Shown here: one piece after another, positions 1 to 11,806 of the stretch
Layout: the number at the start of each line of letters is the position of its first letter
Numbering within the stretch: position 1 is the stretch's first letter
Assembly: GCF_002127325.2 (NCBI RefSeq)
Contig: NC_035435.2
Span: forward strand, 113,891,235-113,955,234
Direction: 5' to 3'
Origin: Helianthus annuus
Lineage: Eukaryota > Streptophyta > Magnoliopsida > Asterales > Asteraceae
DNA length: 64,000 bases
The notes under the pieces: model-generated
Seen by the model: the letters and a program-made list of their open reading frames with translations, nothing else
Told to the model about the DNA's origin: nothing
Database searches by the model: none
Program-made: the position numbers and the translations under genes

Positions 1-288
1 TCACCCTACTTCATAGGGTAGCCCTTCGTGCATGTAGGCTGGATGAGTCGACAGTTTCTTAAAATTCGATTTTGACAGATAGTTATTAAGATAATCGTTG
101 GCTAGGGTTTATCCCCCCCTGAGTTTTAGAGGCCCTGATCCTGATTCTGATTGTTCTGGAAATTATAGGGTTAGTGCAGAATTACTTGGGTTTCTTAATT
201 AGGGTTTCCTTAGTAGCTAATTACCATCCTAATTATGGATTTTAGTGACAGTTGTTACATCAGCCAGCCCTTTCCTCTTTGGGAAGCC

Positions 289-296
289 TATAAATA
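289..296 (+). promoter_or_regulatory. TATA box of the LTR
   Basis: TATAAATA sits between GGAAGCC and GGCCTG, followed about 30 bases later by a C/T-rich leader, the usual layout of a plant LTR promoter. Plus orientation. Confidence 0.55.
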
Positions 297-938
297 GGCC
301 TGTCATTGTCATTCTTTCCACTTTTGGAAACCCTCTGACCGACCAGCTCGTGCTCCCCTTCTTTTCTCAGATTTCTTCCGATTTCGGTAAGTTTTCATCC
401 TAAATCTTGTACTTTCTTGATCAATACACTCTCCTACACCTTTCTATCTTTCAAATCTTGATTTCTAACCGTGAAATCATCAAGATCTAAGGATTCTAGG
501 ATGATGTTATCATGGTGTTCTTCAAGAACTTCATGTTTTGGCCTCAATCCACCAAGAATCACTTGGATCTAGCCGATTTCCACATAAAAACACTAAGATC
601 TACCACAGATCTGAACATTTACATAGTGTGAAGGATTGAAAGATGGATTTACCAACTTTCTTTCAACTCTTTTACACTCAATGCCCTCAAACCGGTAGAG
701 ACGGAGCTTGAGCCAACTCACCAATCATTCTAATGGTCAAGTGGTTCAAGATTCGATTCTATCTATGAGATTCACCGATTTCGGGTTAAACTATAAACTC
801 CGTTCCGAACCGTTCACCGGCCGGACTTGGGTGATTCCTGTCCGAGCAGGGGAAATAAGTAACAACGAAGGTGCCATGGTTCAACTCGTTGTCAAAATAT
901 CTCAATATAATGTCAAACAATCAGAACAGCCAAGTGTT

Positions 939-1560
939 AGACGAACAGGCCGACCAGGTCAGGATGCTGACCGATCGAACAGGCTGTTCGAACGAACAGC
1001 CCAACCGATCGGACATGACAGCCGATCGACCAGGCCAGCCGATCGCCTAGCACATGGCCCCACACTTTGACAATTTCATGATGTATAGTATTGAGCGAAG
1101 TGATGCTCGATCGAACGAGCTGTTCGATAACATTACTCATCGGATAATGAGATACTATGCTTCAACCCTTAATCGATTTTCAACTCGTTCGACGTATTGG
1201 AGTGCCACCCGATCGAACATGCTGATCAATCAGGTGACATCCAGCTGAGGACTTACTACTGAAGTGTCTAACCGATCGGTTAAGCCGGCCGATCGAACGA
1301 CCCGTTCGATCGATCGACCTGAAAGGTAAGAACACTTCAAGGTTCTCAAATACTACAAAGAAAACTTCAAAAGGTCAAGCCATCATACACAAACACATCC
1401 TACACAAAGGAAGAAACAATCCACTCGAACAGTCCAACTGATCGAGCCTACCGGCCGATCGATCAGGATGTCCGAACGGACTGTCCAACCGAATGAACAA
1501 CCCGTTCGATCAAACCTACCGTTAGATCGACCAGGCTGTTCGACCCATCATCACTTGTTT
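939..1560. repeat. Array of GATCGAAC / GTTCGATC words, many paired as hairpins
   Basis: About twenty copies of short related words (CGATCG, TCGAAC, GTTCGA, CCGATCGG) are scattered over about 600 bases. Several form perfect stems, for example GATCGAAC-GACCC-GTTCGATC near 1295 and TCGAAC-AGGCT-GTTCGA near 965. It is not a simple tandem repeat: spacing varies and the sequence between words differs. Confidence 0.7.
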
Positions 1561-1650
1561 CCATTTTTCGCGTTACTCATCGTTATGCTATCGAACTATT
1601 CAGGCTAACCCTACTCTCAAGCGCTCCCTTCAATCCATCAATCAACCGCT

Positions 1651-2189
1651 GTGAGTATACTCGAACCCTTTTTGCTTTAGCACTTTTGGGTGTTACATAC
1701 GTTACTTATCTAAAATCACAATCGATCACACTACTCAATTACTTTATACGTAACCGCTCTACATGTATTACGTGACTAAATGAATGCTTGTTGTTATGTT
1801 TACACATGGAATGCTGTCTACCTGCCTTAACGACGTAGTACTATAGTTTGGACTCAACACCCGTTCACACGGGGGTTGTTAAGGACAATTACTTGCATGG
1901 ATTACGGTGGTAATCATGTATTGCGAACTGTCTCGGACAGTCAACCCGCAGTCATTGGTATCGATAGATCCATGTCGATAATTAACATGCTTCGTTTCCT
2001 CTGTGTACGTGCTGGTTATGCGTAAACTATTTCGAACTCTATATGCTATTATCAAACTTGTATGCTCACCTTTACATTTCATGTATTGACTTTATTTTAA
2101 CGTATGTGACAGACAATTAGGATGCTTATCTGCTAGGAAGGCGAGCTAGGAATAAGCGTCTAGAGCATAGTTGTCTGTAGATCTTGCAG
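1651..2189 (+). other. Candidate intron in the LTR leader (family 1)
   Basis: Donor CT|GTGAGTATAC at 1651 and acceptor ATCTTGCAG at 2187-2189, 234 bp before the LTR end. Inside are clear hairpins: CCTTAAC paired with GTTAAGG, CCCGT with ACGGG, ACTGTC with GACAGT. The same donor-hairpins-acceptor order occurs in four other LTR families of this window. Splicing is inferred only from signals and position. Confidence 0.45.
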
Positions 2190-2423
2190 ATCGAGTCTCT
2201 AGAAGCAATTAAACAATATTATATTTTTTATTTAAATCTGAGTTGTCGGAACAGTATATTTGACTAGATGCTTATCTGTAATAACTTGTTTTATTATTTG
2301 GGATACAGTATGGGACGTATTATTTAAACTAAATAGTAATGATAGTTGTTGTGGAAACTTCTGGACAATCTGTTTCGCTCAGTGCCATGCCCCGATGATT
2401 CCGCCATCGGTTGGGGTGTGACA

Positions 2424-3880
2424 GTAACGATAAGACCATTTTGTTTACTTAACATGACCTTAAGAATACGGGCGCTGCATTAATCCTATAGCGCTATACA
2501 TGTTAAGGGAGGCTTGATTGAAGTTAATGACAAAGCATATTGCAAATAAGTTCTAGCATGTATGAATTCCTAGCATAACGTATTAAGCGTGTATAACAGA
2601 TTATGTGATTGAGTGATTTTCATAGTGTATACATATTGCACCCAAAGTGACAGAAATTTAAAAGGGGTCATGTACAGTCACGCTTTTGCAAGCTTTCCGA
2701 GTTAAACCGCGAAGTTGATAAGTTGTTGAGATTAAAACAGCGAAGTTACCCTACATGGGGAAACGAAGGTGTATGAGTATTCGGATTTTGTGGGAGATTC
2801 GGATTCGGAATAAGTATATAAAAGTATAAGTACACGAAAGTATATCTTGTCTAAATACTCATTTTGACACTAAGTTCGTATGTGATTTCATGGGTCCTAA
2901 TTTGCCCATTAGAATCAAAACCAAGGAGTTTAGAACCAAGACAAAGTAACCTATGTTCATGACATATAACCATAATCCGGTTAATATCACAAATTCGCTT
3001 AAATATATATACATTATATATTATATAGTATAAGTTAATATTTGTCCTTCATATAATATCCCAGAATTCATATAAGTCAAGCATGGAGGTACGATATACC
3101 TCATTATATGATTCACCAAAGCACAAAGTTTACCGATTTAGTTGGTAAACCTGGTTGGTCATGAATGAAAAATAAATACAACTAACTATCTAGTTCATCA
3201 AGTAGTCAAGTAAGGACAACCCGGGTGTTTCATACCAATCATGGAAAGTGTTGGAGATGCGGCAGGGTTGTGTTACACTAGGACTAGGAAACTACTTGGA
3301 ATATCATGATAAAACATCAAGTGAGGTGGTGGCATGAGTTTGGATAGCCAAGGCTTCTATGTTTCACACCTTTACCAAAACACAAGTCTTGCCACATGAA
3401 CTATGGTAGACTTGGATGGTTTCATCACTTGTGGGTTGTCTAAACCCTATAAAAACAGAAAGTTTATGAGGTTCTTGGACCTCTAAACTTATGAGAATCA
3501 ACCTTAAACTAGTCCCATAATCGTAGATGAGATTAGAGACAAGTTATGCACAAGATTCACATGAAAAAGTAAAGTTTATAAAGATTTACATAAAGTTCTT
3601 CCAAAACAGAAAGTTTGGACCACAAAATAGTGATGTTCCACCTTAGTTTAACATGGTAAATTTGTGGAAACACTCCTAGAGGTGTTCCAAGCTTTGTAGT
3701 GGAAGAAAAGATGAAGAAATGATGAAGGAAAGTGAGTTTGAACTCAGTTTGAGACTTAATACAATTATGCCTCTTCTTGCAATTCCAACAGTTTATGGAG
3801 TGATTTGAGAGTGTTTGAGGGTTTGGAAAAGTGCAAGAGAGGTGTAGGAGGCTAGTTTATATAACGGGTTAGTAGGGTTT
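2424..3880 (-). mobile_element. Uncharacterised segment, possibly a minus-strand LTR (left part)
   Basis: No gene is visible. Read on the minus strand, together with 16562-16860 on the other side of the Copia insertion, it begins TGTAATTCGAGACACTGATC, has a TATA-like box (GTTATATAAACTAG, plus-strand 3857-3870) and then a pyrimidine-rich leader, as LTR promoters do. No target duplication or second copy was found, so the call is tentative. A strong inverted repeat (CTTAACATG paired with CATGTTAAG) lies at about 2448-2507. Confidence 0.35.
3876..3880. repeat. Target site duplication GGTTT, left copy
   Basis: GGTTT directly precedes the LTR start at 3881 and is repeated at 16557-16561 directly after the other LTR. 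Confidence 0.9.
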
Positions 3881-4607
3881 TGTTGGGATTGAACCCTACC
3901 AAAGGAACAATTGATAAAGCCAAAAGTGGATCAGATCAGTGGATTCACAATAAGCAGTTGCTTGCAACAGTTCTTTCCCTTTGAAGGTGGCCTAACACCT
4001 GATGACCTCTATCTACTACCCTTCTACAACAACTGCTGATCTTCAACAACTGGTGAGACTTAAAGACTGTTGAAGATGAAACACTGATGCTTAATCTACT
4101 GTCATGGTTCAAATACTGCTGAAGACACAAAGCACTGCTAGGAGTATAACAGTGGAATGAGAAGCAGTAGTTTAGTTCATTTCTTTGTATTGATGTAATC
4201 AGTAGTTTAGTCTAGCAGTGTTTGTAATAGGCAGTGGTTGTGAGTTGTTAAGAGGTTAGATGTCACTTTCATGGTGACGTCAACAAAGATGCTTCAGTGG
4301 TTTGTTCTGTACTATAAATAGAACAGTACCCTGTACTGTTCTATTAGCTCTCTTCTTCACCATGTCATTCTGTACGAATAAACCATCTGTGAGCTCAGGC
4401 TGAGGGGGAGACTTTGTGCATGCATGAAATAGTGTTGATTATTGTAACTAAATACAATCATTCGATTCTATGATAAACATGTTTGCTGAAAATTGTTCTC
4501 TCTTTGATTGTGTCGAAAGTTTATTCATCTAATTCTGCTGCAATTGTTTCTTATTCATCTTCATCTTAATTAAACAAACACAATCTTATCAAACTCAGAT
4601 CCTAACA
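3881..4607 (+). repeat. 5' LTR of the Copia element
   Basis: 727 bp, TGTTGGG...CTAACA, same length as the 3' copy. It holds TGACGTCA, a TATA box, a perfect hairpin at the TATA box and AATAAA near 4376. Confidence 0.95.
4275..4343 (+). promoter_or_regulatory. Copia LTR promoter: TGACGTCA, TATA box and start-site hairpin
   Basis: TGACGTCA (4275-4282) is a perfect palindromic bZIP/TGACG-type site, about 30 bases before the TATA box CTATAAATA (4312-4320). A perfect 11-bp hairpin (4319-4329 with 4333-4343, loop CCT) overlaps the TATA box end and the expected start region. The arrangement is unchanged in the 3' LTR (16224-16292). Binding by bZIP proteins is inference from the motif. Confidence 0.6.
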
Positions 4608-4609
4608 AT

Positions 4610-4622
4610 TGGTATCAGAGCT
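4610..4622 (+). other. Primer binding site (tRNA-Met) of the Copia element
   Basis: TGGTATCAGAGCT begins three bases after the LTR end (4607), the standard complement to the 3' end of plant initiator tRNA-Met. Confidence 0.9.
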
Positions 4623-4774
4623 AGGACAGTCAAACTTGATCTAATAATCATTTTGACGTAAAAGTTCAGCTCAAATCGTTGATACTTTTAAATTGTTCGT
4701 TTCGTTGTAAAACAGAGTAAGGACTAATCACATACAAAGTTGATTATTCAGTACCTACCTGAAAAACAACTAGA

Positions 4775-7700
4775 ATGACGTCACAATCACAGGATGTTAA
4801 TAACAACATCGGTTCACTCTTCAAACCACCTATGTTGAAGAGATCTGAATACAACATCTGGTAGTGAAGGATGGGTCACATCCTAGCTCAACAGAACACC
4901 GGATGTTGGAAGTCGGTTATCTTTGGACCACATGTTCCAATGGTGCCAAGTGCTGAGGATCTAAAGGTCATGGTTCCTAAGAAAATTGAGAACTATACTG
5001 AACAGGATTTTCAGAAAATTGAACTGGATGCCAAGGCATTTAGCATCGTTGCATCCGCACTACCAAATGAGATCTATGCTGGGGTGTTACACTGTAACAG
5101 TGCCGAGGAATTGTGGGATGCACTTAAGGAACAGTTTGGGGGGACTGAAGAAGTATTTGAAAATAACAGGGAAATTTTAAACCAACACTATGAAACCTTT
5201 TGTCACATTAAGGGTGAATCATTAACACAATAGTTTGAGCGATTCAGCTGTCTCATAAGTGAACTAAAACTTGTTAAGGTTGAATTTGCTAATGCAACAC
5301 AAAATAGCAGGTTTCTTAGGTCACTTCCTGATAAATGGGACACAATTGCTTTTGTAACCAGGAATTCTGTTGGGTTCAAAGATCTGACCCTAACCCAGCT
5401 TCATGGTAGACTCCTGACCTATGAAAGGGAGTTGAACCAGAAAAAGAAGTTATAAGAGTTTGGAAAAGTTGCAGATGATTACTCATTTGGCAACACAGCT
5501 CTTTTGGGTCAGGAAGAATCTAGTAGTAGTAAGGATCAGGGTTATTATCATTACATTGACATAACAGCTGGTGGAGCTTTTAATAACTCTGATTCTTACT
5601 CATCCAATTATGCTTTTAAAACTAAAGGAGAAAACTAGAATTCTGACAATCCGTGCTTTGAACTCAATGATCTCCAGCATTTTGATCCAACTGATTTAGA
5701 GGAAATGGACATATTACACCAACTTGCACTACTGAGTGTTAGAACCAACAAGTTTTACAAAAGGACAGGGAGAAAATTCCCAGGGTTGCATGGGAATCTA
5801 AAAGTAGGGTTGGATAAATAAAAAATCAAATGCTACAAGTGCAACTGGTTAGGTCACTTTGCTAGAGAGTGTAGGAGTCAAAACAGTGGACCAATTATCA
5901 CACACCCTAGCCTAAGACCACAAAATAACCAAAACACTGTGCAGTATTCCCAATATGCCTCTCCTGCCATGTAAACACTGCTCATTATGCAAATCCTGGA
6001 ACCACTGTTCCTGTGCAGTATGTCCAAGCCACTGTTCCTCAAGTTCAGTATGTCCAAGCCCCTGTCCCTCAGGTTCAAGTGCAACCAGTTGCACTTCAAC
6101 AAGCTACACCAACAGTGGTTCAACCAGATCAGCAAAGCTTTTTCACCCAAGGCTTTGTTGACTCGAGTAGCTTACCTGATGAGCTAGGTGATGAACATTT
6201 TGCACTCTATGCTAACAATGATGCTTCTAATGATGATTACTATTTTGTAGCATTAGAGTCTATACAAGAAGGGTTGGAAGCTGAAGAAGAATAGTCAAAT
6301 GAAGAAACAGTGGATGAAATTGCTGAGGCAGTGGTTACTGCTGTTGCTGGTGAAATACTGTTGGGAGAAAATTCAGAACCCCTGTTGGAACCACTGTCTG
6401 ACCCCTGGTCTGAAGAAGAAGAAGAAGAGAAGAAACAAGGTGAAAAAGAAGAGAAAGTGCCAGATGAGAAAGAACATGAAAGAACATGTCTCTGATTGTG
6501 CCATGATGGCTGCAGCTAAGGTATCATCTCAAGTTCTTAAAAACCTATGTTTAGACAAATGCATCATAGCATTTGCAAACATCAAAGAGGTGAATGAGAA
6601 CCTTAGGGATAGAGTGTTAAATGATGAAGTACAATTTGAAAAATCTTTAAAAGAACTGAAAAACAAATTGTCAGAAAAAGAAAGTGAAATTTGCAGCATC
6701 AAACAAGAGCATAGCATAACCAAGGACCAACCCCAGACCATGATAGAAAAATATCAAGTCTATAAAAAAGGAGTTGGAAACCACCCAAATCACTTATGAA
6801 AAATGGGTGGAATCCTGCAAAGGTTATGAGATTATGCTTGAAAAATAGCTTGAAAGCAATGTAAAATTTGGCATAGGGTTTAGAAAAAATGACCAAGTTG
6901 AAAACACTACTGCAAATCAAACTGGTTCTGTTGAAATCATACCCACCAACAATGATGGCCAAGAGGTTAAAATAACTGATAAACTTGGTAACAAGATCAC
7001 TTTGGAAAGATCTGTGGGGTCCTCAGCTTTTGAGGAGATTGAGAAATACCAATTCAAACCCACATGGTCTGATGAGTGTGACATCCTTGAAATTTTCAAA
7101 CCCATGGACTTCACAACTGTGGATGGTGTCAAAGCTCCTAAGGCTAAGGTAATTCCTCTTAAGGACATCCCAACAGTGGTTCAAAACTCTGTTGCTAAGG
7201 AGTCTGAAAAGAAGAAAAGAAGAGAAAAGATTAAAAACTTGTTTTGTGACTTTTGTGAAAAGAAAAATCATTTGACCAAAGATTGTTTTCATTTAAAAGC
7301 TTATGACCTTAACAAAACAAGTACCATTGTGTCTTCAAGCAGCTGCACCATCTGTGGTAAAACCAACCATTCTACTCAGCAGTGTGTGCACCTGAAATCC
7401 TTTGAGGTCAAAAAGGAAGAGTACCTTTCAAAAAGACCAATGAGTTCATCAAAACCACCAGCCAAGACACAACCACTGTTTGTGCCAGTTCAAACAGCTG
7501 TTACAAAGCAGCTGTACCAAACCTCTATTAAAAGAGAAGTTCAGGTGACTGATGTACCCCCTGCTAACCAATACCACAGAGGTAAAGGTCAACCACCATA
7601 CCCAAGGGTCCTACACGTTTATGAGGTTTACAAAAAGCCTTCTAAACCAAGAGTGAACAGGCATCCCTTTGGGTATCAACAGCTGATAGGACAGGACCCC

Positions 7701-7838
7701 CAACAGTGGTTAGAGAAAAATAGTTCCAAAACTGTCCAAACACCTGAGCTAACCACTGTCCATCCACCTGAACTTAACATAGACACTGTTGAGACCCCAT
7801 CCAAAGCCTTATTGGATTTGGAGACCCTCCTGAACTAA
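4775..7838 (+). pseudogene. gag: Copia Gag, broken by stops and frameshifts
   Basis: Gag is the structural protein that packs the element RNA. The likely start is the ATG at 4775 (MTSQSQDVNNN), in the same frame as the continuous stretch from 4871, but paired stops occur at 4862-4867 and another at 5231-5233. Visible landmarks: the gag core around 4960-5450 (ELWDALKEQFGG), a first CCHC knuckle CYKCNWLGHFAREC near 5832, a Glu/Lys-rich acidic segment (6250-6480), a coiled-coil-like stretch (6590-6800), and two more knuckles near 7245 and 7353 (CDFCEKKNHLTKDC, CTICGKTNHSTQQC). About 1,000 codons, large for Copia but in keeping with Sirevirus Gag. It lies just 5' of protease in the usual single Gag-Pol order. 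Confidence 0.85.
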
Positions 7839-10800
7839 TTATTTGCTTGATGTGCAGGGAGCTTCTGCATGCTTAGATAGTCTTTGGTATGTAGATAGTG
7901 GAGGCTCCAGGCACATGACTGGATGTAGAGCCCTACTCAAAGATTTCAAAACTCATGGAGGGTTGGTAATAATAGTAAAGGAAAGGTGATGGGTTCTGGT
8001 ACAGTACAGTCTAGAAATGTTAAGTTTGAAAATGTCAATCTGATAGACAATCCAAAATTCAACCTCCTTAGTGTCTCACAAATGAGTGATAAGGGCTATG
8101 GCTCATTTTTTACTACGGATTGTTGTAGGATTGTTGGACCAGAAATGGTTAAAAAGATTGAAGAAATAATAAAAAATGGAAAACCCAACTTGTTGCTCAA
8201 AGGAGTGGCAATGTTTATGTAGTTAATCTGTCAAAAGAGAGCCCCAGGACCGATGCCTGTCTGTTCTCAGCTTCCTCTAACAAAGAGATAGAACTTTGGC
8301 ACAGGAGATTGGGGCACACAAATCTCAAGACAATCACTGCTTTGTCAAAACAGGGGTTAGTAAGAGGTCTACCTCAAAACTGTTCACCTGTCCTGAGCAT
8401 TGTGTTTCCTGTTTAAAAGGAAAACAACATCAAAGCTCATTTAAGTCCATTGAAGAGTCCAAAACAACCAAGTGCCTGCAAATGCTGCACATGGATCTGT
8501 TTGGCCCAGTAAAAGTCATGAGTCTTAAAAAGAAAAGATATTGTTTGGTAATTATAAATGACTTTTCTAGGTTTACATGGACTTGTTTCTTACATTCCAA
8601 AGATGAGTCTGCAGGCATTCTGCAAGACTTTGTCAAACAGGTTGAAAAGCAGTTTGACTTTCCAGTAAAAATCTTCAGGAGTGACAATGACACAGTGTTC
8701 AGAGATAGGGAGTTGGATGAGTTTTGTGTGTCAAAAGGAATTGTAAGGCAGTACAACATTCCAAGGACACCGAAGCAAAATGGGGTTGTTGAGAGAAAGA
8801 ACAGGACACTGATTGAGGCTGCCAGAACCATACTTGCTGATTCAGGTTTGCCATTAACTTTCTGGGCAGCAGTAAACACTGCTTGTTATGTCCATAACAA
8901 AGTTTTAATCAACCCCAGGCATCAAAAGACTGCCTATGAACTTCTGTATAAAATCAAACCACTGATCTCATATACTTTAAAGTATTTGGCTGCCCATGTT
9001 TTATTTTGAACTTTAAAGACTCAATTTCAAAATTTGCAGCCAAAGTAGACAGTGGATATCATTTGGGATACTCAACCACTACTAAGGCCTACAAAGTGTT
9101 TAACACCATGACTATGACAGTGGAAGAGACTTTATATGTAAAGTTCAATGAACTATCTTCAATGAAAATCCCTGCAAACCCTGCAAAATTGTTTGATCTT
9201 GATAAATTTACTTTTGAAAATGTTTCTGTCAAGACTAACTGTGCAGGTCCATCTCAAAATCCTCCATCAGAAAATGGGTATGAAGTGATCCTTCCACTAC
9301 AAACCTTCAAATCCATTGCCAGAGCAGCAGATGTTCAAAACAGCTGTCAAAGCTCAACCACTGCTACATCAACAGTTGTTGACCAAAGTAGCTCTTTAAC
9401 CCCTGCTTCCACATCATCAAACACTGTTGATAAAGGTCCTCAAACAGTGGATAAAAGTCAACATGTTTCCACACCAATTCCACCTATTCCTCCACCTCCA
9501 TTTCAAGACACTGTTGGATCATCAAAGTCACCAACAGTTGTTAGCTCAGATGATTCACATATGTAGCCCTCACCATTAAATGCCATTGTTCCATACAAAG
9601 GAGATCTAATCTTCTTGAAGTCTCATCCACCAAACCAAATCATTGGCAACATCAGTGAAGGGGTGCTCACAAGAAGTTAATCCCAAAACATCTCTATTTT
9701 TGCTGGTTTTCTATCTCTCCATCAGCCAGTCAAGTACCAAGAGGCACTAAAAGATAACGGCTGGGTAGAGGCCATGCAAGAGGAGCTCCAACAGTTTAAA
9801 AGACAACAAGTATGGGAGCTTGTACCACTGCCAGAGGGTGTGATTCCTAATGGCACAAAGTGGGTCTTCAAAAATTAAACTGATGAAAGGGGCATTGTTG
9901 TCAAGAATAAAGCAAGGCTAGTGGTTCAAGGTTTCAGACAGGAAGAGGGCATTGATTATGATGAAACTTTTGCCCCTGTAGCAAGATTGGAAGCTATTAG
10001 ACTGTTCTTGGCTTTTGCTGTCAACCACAACATAAAGGTGTTTCAAATGGATATCAAATGTGCATTCCTCTATGGTAAAATTCAAGAAGACGTATATGTT
10101 TGTCAACCTCCTGGCTTTGAGGATCCATTTTATCCAAATCATGTCTACAAGCTAAAAAAGGCTTTGTATGGCTTGAAACAAGCACCTAGAGCCTGGTATG
10201 AAACTCTTTCCACCTTTCTTCTTTCCATTGGTTTCACAAGAGGTAAAATTGACAAAACACTTTTTTTTTTTAAAATGGAGAGGGAAAGACTTGATGATTG
10301 TCCAAATTTATGTGGATGACATCATTTTTGGAAGCACATGTTCTAAAATGTGTGAAGAAGTTTAGACAACTCATGACGGTTGAGTTTGAGATGAGTGCAA
10401 TGGGTGAACTACAGTGCTTTCTTGGTCTCCAAGTAAAGCAACTGCAAAATGGTACTTTCATTCATCAAGGCAAATATGCCAAAGAACTTTTAACAAAATT
10501 TGATATGAATGATTGCAAACCATGTAGTACACCCATAGCAACCACCAAATTAGTCATGTCTGATGAAAAGGATAATTTGGTTGATCAAACTCTTTATAGA
10601 AGCATGATTGGGTCTTTATTGTACCTAACTGCATCTAGGCCAGATATCATGTTTGCAACATGTGTTTGTGCAAGATCCCAATCAGCCCCTAGAAAGTCAA
10701 ACCTTATTGATGTAAAAAGGATATTCAGATACCTTAAAGGTACTCCCACACTTGGTATCTGGTATCCAGCTGATGGAAAAATCAAGCTTTCAGGTTTCTC

Positions 10801-11254
10801 AGACAGTGGCTTTGCTGGATGTAATACAACAAGGAAGTCCACTTCAGGAGGGTGCCAATTCCTAGGCAATTGCTTAGTGTCTTGGCAAAGCAAAAAGCAA
10901 GCAACTGTTTCAACATCCACTGCTGAGGCAGAGTATATAGTTGTTGCAAGCTCTACAGCCCAACTGCTATGGCTTCAAAATCAACTTCTGGATTTTGGTA
11001 TCACTGCCTTAAAGACACCTCTCATGTTGGACAGTCAGGCAGTAGAAAATATCATCAAAAATCCAGTTTCTTACTCAACCACCAAGCACAATGATATCAG
11101 ACATCACTTTGTGAGGGATTGCTATGAAAAAGATTTGATTTCTCTGCACCATGTTCCAACTAAAGATCAGCTGGCAGATGTGTTAACAAAAGCTTTAGAC
11201 ACATCCACCTTTGAAAGCTTGGTCTCTAGGATTGGCATGCTGAACATGGAATAA
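7839..11254 (+). pseudogene. pol: Copia Pol (protease, integrase, reverse transcriptase, RNase H), broken
   Basis: Pol processes, copies and integrates the element. Protease: WYVDSGGSRHMTG near 7885 with the DSG catalytic triplet. Integrase: pre-integrase ELWHRRLGH near 8291, then the DDE core with HMDLFGP (8490), RSDND (8682) and VVERKNR (8785). Reverse transcriptase: ALYGLKQAPRAW near 10160 and YVDDIIFGS near 10310. RNase H: FSDSGFAGC near 10796 (second Asp of the usual SDSD/SDAD replaced by Gly), ADVLTKAL near 11174; the terminus LNME and stop lie at 11254. Damage includes frameshifts near 8400 and at the T-run at 10261, and a TAA at about 9876. The last 318 codons are intact. Confidence 0.9.
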
Positions 11255-11806
11255 CAGGCAAAATCCTGTTTTTCTATGAATAAAAGCATTAAAATGTTTT
11301 CAGAAAATCAAAAACTCATCCTTAAAAGTAGCTAAAAATGAAAATTTTCATTAATCCTTAAAAGTCTGCCATAACCACTGTTTTGGTTCAAACATCTGTT
11401 CTGCTGAATGTTGTCCACTGCTGAAAGTCAACCTATGTTCTCTCATTTTCCTTGTTTATCACTGTTGATCAAACATCAGTGTTTTAATCCACTGATAGTT
11501 AAAAGTTAACCAATGTTTTCATTTTTACCGTTGTAAACCACTGATATTGCTCCATCAGTGGTTTCCTAAAACAACTGTCATCCATTCATCATAGGTTGTC
11601 ACGTGGACAGTACTTAGCCGTCAGATCTTTTGTAACCGCTGCCACATTTGCATTCACTTTTTCACCTATAAAACCTTGATCAAAACTCCATACAGGGTTT
11701 CCACTGTCGAATCGAATTCAAAGTTCCTTTGACAAAGCAGCTTCTCCAAAATTCTCTCACAAATCACTCATCTTTTTCATTCGTTCTCAACCATCTTCGA
11801 TTCATC
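11255..11806 (+). other. Non-coding spacer between pol and the extra ORF, rich in CACTG words
   Basis: No reading frame is supported. From 11370 to 11590 the words CCACTG, CACTGTT, CATCAGTG and AACAACTG recur every 15-25 bases on both strands. The same words are frequent in the LTRs and coding regions of this element. A TATA-like CTATAAAAC at 11668 followed by CATACAGGGTTT could be an internal promoter for the next ORF (weak). Confidence 0.5.

Larger units (their letters stand above)
1..2423 (+). mobile_element. Gypsy-type LTR, 3' part (left end outside window)
   Basis: The segment ends in GGGGTGTGACA, the same end seen on the other Gypsy LTRs here (33128, 35298, 53295). A TATA box lies at 289-296, followed by a pyrimidine-rich leader. 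No primer binding site follows the end, so this is a solo LTR, a 3' LTR or a truncated copy; the flank GTAAC at 2424-2428 could be a target duplication, but the left end is not visible. No long reading frame belongs to a known protein. It carries an array of GATCGAAC-type words (939-1560) and a candidate leader intron (1651-2189). Confidence 0.7.

Noticed and set aside
1054..1248. Small frames in the first LTR
   Set aside because: Short, overlapping on both strands and dominated by GATCGAAC words.
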